DNA of 17,662 nucleotides. Source: Blastocatellia bacterium. Lineage in GTDB: Bacteria > Acidobacteriota > Blastocatellia > Pyrinomonadales > Pyrinomonadaceae. This document shows positions 14,140-17,662 of the stretch, piece after piece. The position numbers and the translations under genes were made by a program. The stretch spans positions 1-17,662 of the forward strand of contig JACDAK010000174.1 in assembly GCA_013695495.1 (NCBI GenBank), written 5' to 3'. The notes below the pieces were generated by a model. The model saw only the letters and a program-made list of their open reading frames with translations. It had not been told where the DNA came from and made no database searches. Each line of letters starts with the position of its first letter. Position 1 is the stretch's first letter.

Positions 14140-14712
14140 ATGAGATCTATTTTCCAAACAACTTACCTCTTTATTCTTTTTTCGGTGCTTGCGGGTGCCG
14201 CTGCCGGTCAGGGCGAGGCGGCAGAAGCGGCCCGGGGGAGCTTTGAAACGACGCTTTACGTTGTGCAAGCCTCGAGCGGGACGACCAAGCTGCATCCGCT
14301 TCCGGCAAACATTCAGTCCATAGCAAAGTCGCTGAGCGGCGACTTTGGCCACTCACACAATCAACTCTTAGCAACCTATCTCGGCCGCGTCAGCGGGAAC
14401 GGCTCCGTTTCATATAAAAGCATCGTGAACCTCGCAGGCGGCGGTTCGGAGGCCGCGGCGCACGGCTTTGTTGATTGGCGGCTTGATCAGGTGCATCGCG
14501 GAACGAGCGGTGCGATCGGGATACGTGCGTTTCAATTCACGGCGCGGGTTCCGGTACTGGTCGGGGCGTCGACCACGAGCTATGAATCCGTAGGCGTAAC
14601 GCTGACCACCACGGAAGTGCGGGCAAACACGCCGACTGTCCTCGGCACGCTCTCGCTGCCGGGCGGTTCGGGGACGCTTTTTGTGCTTCTCACGGTGCGG
14701 CCGATCGACTGA
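14140..14712 (+). CDS. Secreted protein of unknown function upstream of the ECF sigma factor
   Basis: 190 residues with a Sec signal peptide (MRSIFQTTYLFILFSVLAGAAAG, residues 1-23 with two parts FQTTYLFILFSVLAG and AAAG), cut near AAAG-QG. The mature part has a segment LHPLPANIQSIAKSL (51-65), a strand-rich middle, and a C-terminus LPGGSGTLFVLLTVRPID. This end resembles the closing strands of short exported acidobacterial proteins found near secretion or ECF genes, but no family name is secure. GGAG sits 8 bases before the ATG. It lies 102 bp before the ECF sigma gene in the same direction. It has no Cys. Confidence 0.7.
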   Translation: MRSIFQTTYLFILFSVLAGAAAGQGEAAEAARGSFETTLYVVQASSGTTKLHPLPANIQSIAKSLSGDFGHSHNQLLATYLGRVSGNGSVSYKSIVNLAGGGSEAAAHGFVDWRLDQVHRGTSGAIGIRAFQFTARVPVLVGASTTSYESVGVTLTTTEVRANTPTVLGTLSLPGGSGTLFVLLTVRPID

Positions 14713-14738
14713 TCCAGGGGCTAATTTTGCAACATTTC

Positions 14739-14755
14739 GTCACGCGCGGCGTGAC
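14739..14755 (+). promoter_or_regulatory. GC-rich hairpin before the ECF sigma gene
   Basis: GTCACGC (14739-14745) and GCGTGAC (14749-14755) form a perfect 7-bp inverted repeat around a 3-base loop. There is no T run on either strand, so it is not a standard terminator. It sits about 60 bp before the sigma start and overlaps a possible ECF-type promoter (GCAAC at 14729-14733, then GTGA at 14751), so it could be an operator or an RNA hairpin. Confidence 0.35.
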
Positions 14756-14814
14756 TGTTGATAAAGGTGGTCTTTGGTTAGGATCGACTTTGTGTTGTAA
14801 AAGAGTATGAGTGT

Positions 14815-15447
14815 ATGGCATTCGACAAAATTCATCGCAGGAGCGCGGAGGTATACGAAACCCCTGTGCCTGAAAAGAATCTGTCGGACCACGAACTCAT
14901 AGCCGCCACAAAGGAAGGTGACGAAACTGCGTTTGCAGAGATCGTCAACCGCTATCGCAACCCGATCACAAACTACCTTTACCGATTTTTGAACGATTAC
15001 GAAGAGGCGGTAGACCTTGCGCAGGAAACATTTGTGCGGGTCTACTTCGCCATTGAGCGGTATCACACGGACTATGCGTTTTCGACGTATATCTACCGGA
15101 TAGCGACAAACCTGGCGATAAGCGAGGTGCGGAAGCGCAAGCGGCGGACACTGATGTCGCTGACGGGGCTGTTTCAGTCCGACGCGGACGACAATACCGA
15201 ATATCAGCCGCCGGACACGCGGTCGCTGCCGGATGCGGACCTGATCGACGGCGAACGCGACACAGTGATTGCACGCGCGATCGGAACGCTGCCGCCGAAG
15301 TATCGGGTGCCGATAATCCTTCGGGATATCGAGGGCCGCAGTTACGAAGAGATCGCAACGATAATGGAACTGGGGCTGGGGACGACAAAGTCGCGCATCA
15401 GCCGTGCCCGGGGATTGTTGAGAGAGAAGTTGAAGCATTATTTTTAA
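14815..15447 (+). CDS. ECF-family RNA polymerase sigma factor
   Basis: 210 residues with the two-domain ECF layout. Region 2 spans about 24-110, with DLAQETFVRVY (67-77), the core polymerase-binding and -10-recognising segment, and TYIYRIATNLAI (91-102). A variable acidic linker (about 112-145) follows. Region 4 spans about 150-205, with LPPKYRVPIILRDIEGRSYEEIA, in parts LPPKYRVPIILRD and IEGRSYEEIATIM, and the helix-turn-helix GLGTTKSRISRARGLL. The next gene, a membrane anti-sigma-like protein, starts 6 bases after the stop, so sigma and its probable regulator form one unit. The linker is longer than in many ECF proteins. An alternative ATG three codons upstream (14806) is possible. It is likely autoregulated, as is common for ECF operons. 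Confidence 0.94.
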   Translation: MAFDKIHRRSAEVYETPVPEKNLSDHELIAATKEGDETAFAEIVNRYRNPITNYLYRFLNDYEEAVDLAQETFVRVYFAIERYHTDYAFSTYIYRIATNLAISEVRKRKRRTLMSLTGLFQSDADDNTEYQPPDTRSLPDADLIDGERDTVIARAIGTLPPKYRVPIILRDIEGRSYEEIATIMELGLGTTKSRISRARGLLREKLKHYF

Positions 15448-15453
15448 CACCGA

Positions 15454-16248
15454 ATGAATACGCAACGAGAAATAGAGACAGAGATGACACAGGACGAACG
15501 CGAGGTCAGTCGACTTTTAGGCGAGCTGAGGCGTTTTGACGCACCGGCGAATTTTGAATTTGGTGTTAAGGCACGGATAGCTGCTGGGAAGCCCGCAACT
15601 GCTGCCGCCGCGAGCGGCGTGTGGCTGGGGTACATGAAGTTTGTTGTGCCGGCGTTTTTGCTGGCGGCTCTTGGCGGGGCGATGTTCTTTGGCGGATTGG
15701 CGGGCGATGCGGATGTGCCGGCGATCGCCGAGCAGCGTGTGAACCCGGAAGCGGTTGAAGAGACCTTGCCGGAGCCGGTTCGGGATGAAGCGTCTGTCGC
15801 CGCCGTAACAGATGAGCCCGCATCGGCGGCTACGGAAACGCTGCCGTTTAGAGAGGGCCTTACGCCTATTCCGGCCTTCATCGCTACTCGGCCGGCGGAA
15901 CGCGTCGTCCGGCCGATCGTTGACACACCCGTCACCGCGATGCCGGAATCCGCAGGCGGTTCTGTCGATCGTGCCCTGAGCCCGGCGATAGAGGTAAACC
16001 TGCCGCTGGCACCTGTTGATTATCTGAAGAAATACGGCATCGACGCCGCTGTTGATGGCGAAGTCTGGCGTGTTGCGTCTGTCGCCGCCGGCAGCCCCGC
16101 CGCCGCCGCCGGCCTCAAGAGCGGCGATGTGATCGAATCCATCGGCGGCCGCAAACCCGCCACCAACCCCACATTCCAACACTCCTCCGGCCCGATGGCC
16201 CTCGTCCTCCGCGACGAAGGATCGTTTCGTATCATTACCATCGACTAG
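15454..16248 (+). CDS. Membrane-anchored anti-sigma-like protein with periplasmic PDZ domain
   Basis: 264 residues. The cytoplasmic N-terminus (about 14-46: EVSRLLGELRRFDAPANF, then EFGVKARIA) matches the short sigma-contacting region seen next to ECF sigma genes in Acidobacteriota, without the His-Cys-Cys of ZAS anti-sigma factors. One membrane helix lies at about 60-83 (FVVPAFLLAALGGAMFF). A Pro/Ala/Glu-rich periplasmic linker (about 85-185) follows. The C-terminus is a PDZ domain (about 190-263) with the carboxylate-loop-like KKYGI and the core SPAAAAGLKSGDVIESI. There is no visible protease domain. The start has no Shine-Dalgarno; an ATG at 15484 (MTQDERE) is an equally good alternative. 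Coupling to the sigma gene by 6 bp suggests it holds the sigma factor at the membrane and senses envelope state through the PDZ domain; this is inference. Confidence 0.82.
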   Translation: MNTQREIETEMTQDEREVSRLLGELRRFDAPANFEFGVKARIAAGKPATAAAASGVWLGYMKFVVPAFLLAALGGAMFFGGLAGDADVPAIAEQRVNPEAVEETLPEPVRDEASVAAVTDEPASAATETLPFREGLTPIPAFIATRPAERVVRPIVDTPVTAMPESAGGSVDRALSPAIEVNLPLAPVDYLKKYGIDAAVDGEVWRVASVAAGSPAAAAGLKSGDVIESIGGRKPATNPTFQHSSGPMALVLRDEGSFRIITID

Positions 16249-16397
16249 TTTTGATAAGCCGTTTAGCCGCGAGGGCGATTGGCTGGCGGATCTTTCGAGA
16301 CGGTTGAAGAACAATTAGGACCGGACGATAGTTTATTCGACGTTGTTGATCGACTTTCCAAAAAGTCGTAGTGAATAAGTCCCATTCAATCGTGCTG

Positions 16398-16733
16398 ACA
16401 TCATAGGACATGGAATGCGTCCTGTTGGACACGACCCATGTACGGCAGTTCGCGCCGCATGTCCTCTTAATCTTGAGCCGCGAACAACAGGACATATACC
16501 AGGAACAAGAGGACGAGACACAGGATCACCAAATCCGTTCCGTATAACCGATGAAAAAACCGGCCGTTCAACAGAACATGCTCCGCGTCCTGTAGGAAAT
16601 GGCATTTTTCCTGTAGGACATGAGTCTTGTCCTAAAGGAAACGGTTGGCGATCAAGAGAACAGAACTCTCGTCCTAAAGGACATAGCTCGCGATCACTAG
16701 GACATGGCTCACGATCAACCGGACATGAGCCTT
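16398..16733. repeat. Degenerate tandem array: 16 units of exactly 21 bp
   Basis: Cutting the sequence every 21 bases from 16398 gives 16 units with no insertion or deletion. Consensus by eye: G-W-N-C-W-N-N-A-G-G-A-C-A-T-G-N-N-C-N-N-Y. The best-conserved columns are C4 and the block A8-G15; columns 6-7, 16-17 and 19-20 vary freely. The left half comes in two types: GTCCT (for example units at 16419, 16461, 16587, 16629, 16671) and GATCA/GAACA (16482, 16503, 16524, 16650, 16692, 16713). With GTCCT the unit holds a dyad GTCCT-NN-AGGAC, perfect at 16671-16682. Units are strongly diverged (for example those at 16440 and 16545), so the array is old, yet spacing is exact. 21 bp equals two turns of B-DNA. 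Confidence 0.85.
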
Positions 16734-16859
16734 GAACTGCGCGATTCTCCCGTTGGCGCCCAGAAACTTTGTTGGAACGAATTGGAATACGCACTCCTAC
16801 TCTGCTAAGAGACAGCCGCCCTCCTTTTCCCCACAAAATCCCAAACAACCCATCGCCGT

Positions 16860-16899
16860 CCGCCTCGCCGCGTCATCGTACTAAACGACGACGTGGCGG
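16860..16899. other. Imperfect GC-rich hairpin
   Basis: CGTCATCGT (16871-16879) pairs with ACGACGACG (16885-16893) with one mismatch around a 5-base loop. An outer CCGCC (16860-16864) can pair with GGCGG (16895-16899) across an asymmetric internal loop. No T run follows on either strand. Role unknown. Confidence 0.4.
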
Positions 16900-16935
16900 G
16901 ACTCGGTTTCGCGGCAACGCCCTGATTGAAAACAT

Positions 16936-16959
16936 GCTGCGCGGCTCCTAACGCGCAGC
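16936..16959. other. Perfect 8-bp hairpin
   Basis: GCTGCGCG (16936-16943) and CGCGCAGC (16952-16959) are perfect complements around an 8-base loop. The downstream sequence is C-rich on the plus strand, with no T run, so a standard terminator is unlikely. It could be part of a structured RNA or a factor-dependent end for the sigma operon. Confidence 0.4.
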
Positions 16960-17097
16960 TCCCCACCCCAAATCAGATGTTCTCCCGCCGCCCATATCTC
17001 TGATATCGTTGAAGCCACTCAGTCTGGTAGGCTTCCGATCGTAATAGGAGTTAAAAGAACCGCTCAAGGAGCACGTTTGAAGAGAGGAGGAGAATGA

Positions 17098-17211
17098 ATG
17101 AAGATCAGAACAATCATGCTATCGTTCTTTCCGCACGGATCAGCTAGCTTCGCGCCTATTTCCGCGGGGGTGGGGAATCGCCGACTTGGGAGTCTTGGAC
17201 GTCGGTGGTGA
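17098..17211 (+). pseudogene. Small frame with strong ribosome site, possibly the truncated start of an exported protein gene
   Basis: AGGAGG (17085-17090) lies 7 bases before the ATG at 17098, the best Shine-Dalgarno in the right half of the window. The first residues, MKIRTIMLSFF, look like the beginning of a signal peptide. The sequence then turns polar and runs 37 residues into the convergent gene on the other strand before a stop. A second ATG at 17094, spacing 3, gives a 17-residue peptide ending at 17147. The likeliest reading is a gene start whose body was lost by deletion at about 17130-17160; a true small peptide is the alternative. Confidence 0.25.
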
Positions 17212-17662
17212 ATTTTTTGTAGTTTGAGGAGCGGATGACCTGGTTGATATTGATGCCTTTGACCAGGAGGAGGCGGACGGAGAGGTTGATGTCGGCGCGG
17301 GCGGGGAGCCAGATCTCGTCGTTGACGCGTTGCTGGTCGAGGGTGAAGCTGGCGCCTTTGCGAAGTTTTGCGAGCAGGCCGCCGCCGACGTTAAAGCTGT
17401 CGGCGAGGTAGGCTTCGAGCCGCGCGACTTGTTTGTCCTGCTCGTCGATCCACATGACGCCGGCGGTCTTGCCAAAGAATTTAAGCACGCTTTTGGCGTT
17501 CTTGTAATCGAAGGCGGGGTTGGGTTCGAAATCGAAAACGATCACTTCGCGGCCGCGAAAGCGTTCGCGACGCGGGTTGATGAGACGCGATGCGCGCATG
17601 ACCTCGGCGATGGAAACGCGGCTGCCATCGTCGGAAGCGGGCCGGCCGCTCGCCTCGCGCGC
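17156..17662 (-). CDS. Outer-membrane lipoprotein-sorting-like protein, partial (5' end outside window)
   Basis: The 168 visible residues form the C-terminal part; the frame is open to the window edge, so the Met at 17599 need not be the start. Seen are RFRGREVIVFDFEPNP, GVMWIDEQDKQVARLEAYL, GGGLLAKLRKGASFTLDQQ and EIWLPARADINLSVRLLL. These resemble a broad family of exported acidobacterial proteins with a LolA/LolB-like half-barrel often annotated as outer-membrane lipoprotein-sorting protein; the comparison is from memory. The visible end VGDSPPPRK is polar. No terminator is found after the stop at 17156-17158. The signal peptide and N-terminal half would lie beyond 17662. Confidence 0.75.
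   Translation of the reverse strand, partial: AREASGRPASDDGSRVSIAEVMRASRLINPRRERFRGREVIVFDFEPNPAFDYKNAKSVLKFFGKTAGVMWIDEQDKQVARLEAYLADSFNVGGGLLAKLRKGASFTLDQQRVNDEIWLPARADINLSVRLLLVKGININQVIRSSNYKKFTTDVQDSQVGDSPPPRK

Larger units (their letters stand above)
16249..17155. other. 900-bp stretch without a convincing gene
   Basis: After the anti-sigma stop, this region contains a small hairpin (CGACTT/AAGTCG, about 16350-16367), the 16-unit 21-bp repeat array (16398-16733), two GC-rich hairpins (16860-16899 and 16936-16959), a short ATATC/GATAT dyad near 17000 and a small reading frame with a strong ribosome site near 17098. Long frames exist on both strands across the array, but only because the period is a multiple of 3. 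They start with TTG or without a Shine-Dalgarno and have no recognisable domains. No terminator with a T run was found for the sigma operon. Confidence 0.7.

Noticed and set aside
15517..16314. Minus-strand frame of 265 codons opposite the anti-sigma-like gene
   Set aside because: Antisense shadow favoured by high GC third positions; the plus strand carries a membrane helix, a PDZ domain and the sigma-coupled start.
16398..16733. CRISPR array
   Set aside because: Units are contiguous 21-mers with no identical direct repeats separated by unique spacers, and no cas gene is present in the window.
16415..16735. Plus-strand frame of 106 codons across the same array
   Set aside because: No proper ribosome site, low-complexity Gly/His/Ser/Arg content, and the same period effect as on the other strand.
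16775..16830. tRNA-Ser-like fragment (a TGCTAA loop flanked by CTC and GAG)
   Set aside because: No T-arm with TTCGA, no matching acceptor stem and no D-arm; the resemblance is limited to one short stem-loop.
16333..16848. Minus-strand frame of 171 codons with Cys-Pro heptad repeats across the 21-bp array
   Set aside because: It begins with TTG without a ribosome site. It stays open mainly because the repeat period is a multiple of 3, and the plus strand is open too. Outside the array its translation has no protein-like character. Kept only as an alternative in the array finding.

Overview
The window looks like chromosomal DNA of a moderately GC-rich, diderm bacterium. The gene families and their style suggest Acidobacteriota, probably the Blastocatellia/Pyrinomonadaceae side. 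The clues are an ECF sigma factor followed by a membrane anti-sigma-like protein with an acidobacterial-type N-terminus, several Sec-exported proteins of no named family, a secreted BON protein, and a C-terminal fragment resembling an acidobacterial outer-membrane lipoprotein-sorting-like family. This placement is inference. No insertion sequence, phage gene or CRISPR array is visible.

Left part (1-2987, minus strand): a sugar-nucleotide pyrophosphorylase gene and mutM lie end to end. They are followed by a separate promoter and a homocysteine S-methyltransferase gene that leaves the window. The leader of the methyltransferase gene appears to be a complete SAM-II/SAM-V-type riboswitch. It has a near-consensus promoter, a pseudoknot-type aptamer at the 5' end of the transcript, a 10-bp antiterminator pairing and an intrinsic terminator just before the start codon.

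Middle part (2988-9497, mostly plus strand): a large cytoplasmic TPR protein; a thiamine unit (small membrane protein, thiE, thiD, joined by overlaps) meeting a convergent outer-membrane beta-barrel gene; then a chlorite dismutase-family gene, acylphosphatase, apt and a tRNA-Arg(CCT) closely packed in one direction. The chlorite dismutase-like protein appears to lack both the heme-ligating His and the distal Arg.

Right-middle part (9498-13066, minus strand): typA with a clean terminator, followed by the decayed remains of a small VOC plus SnoaL-like operon; a secreted two-BON-domain protein with its own terminator; and trmL.

Right part (13100-17662): two secreted proteins of unknown function, an ECF sigma factor and a membrane anti-sigma-like protein ending in a periplasmic PDZ domain. 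Then comes a roughly 900-bp stretch without a convincing gene. It holds the most unusual structure in the window: 16 strongly diverged tandem units of exactly 21 bp (two helical turns), with a recurring AGGACATG core and an internal GTCCT-NN-AGGAC dyad. The window ends in the 3' part of a minus-strand gene for a secreted lipoprotein-sorting-like protein.

The two strongest leads are the SAM-responsive leader (about 760-905) and the helically phased 21-bp repeat array (16398-16733).
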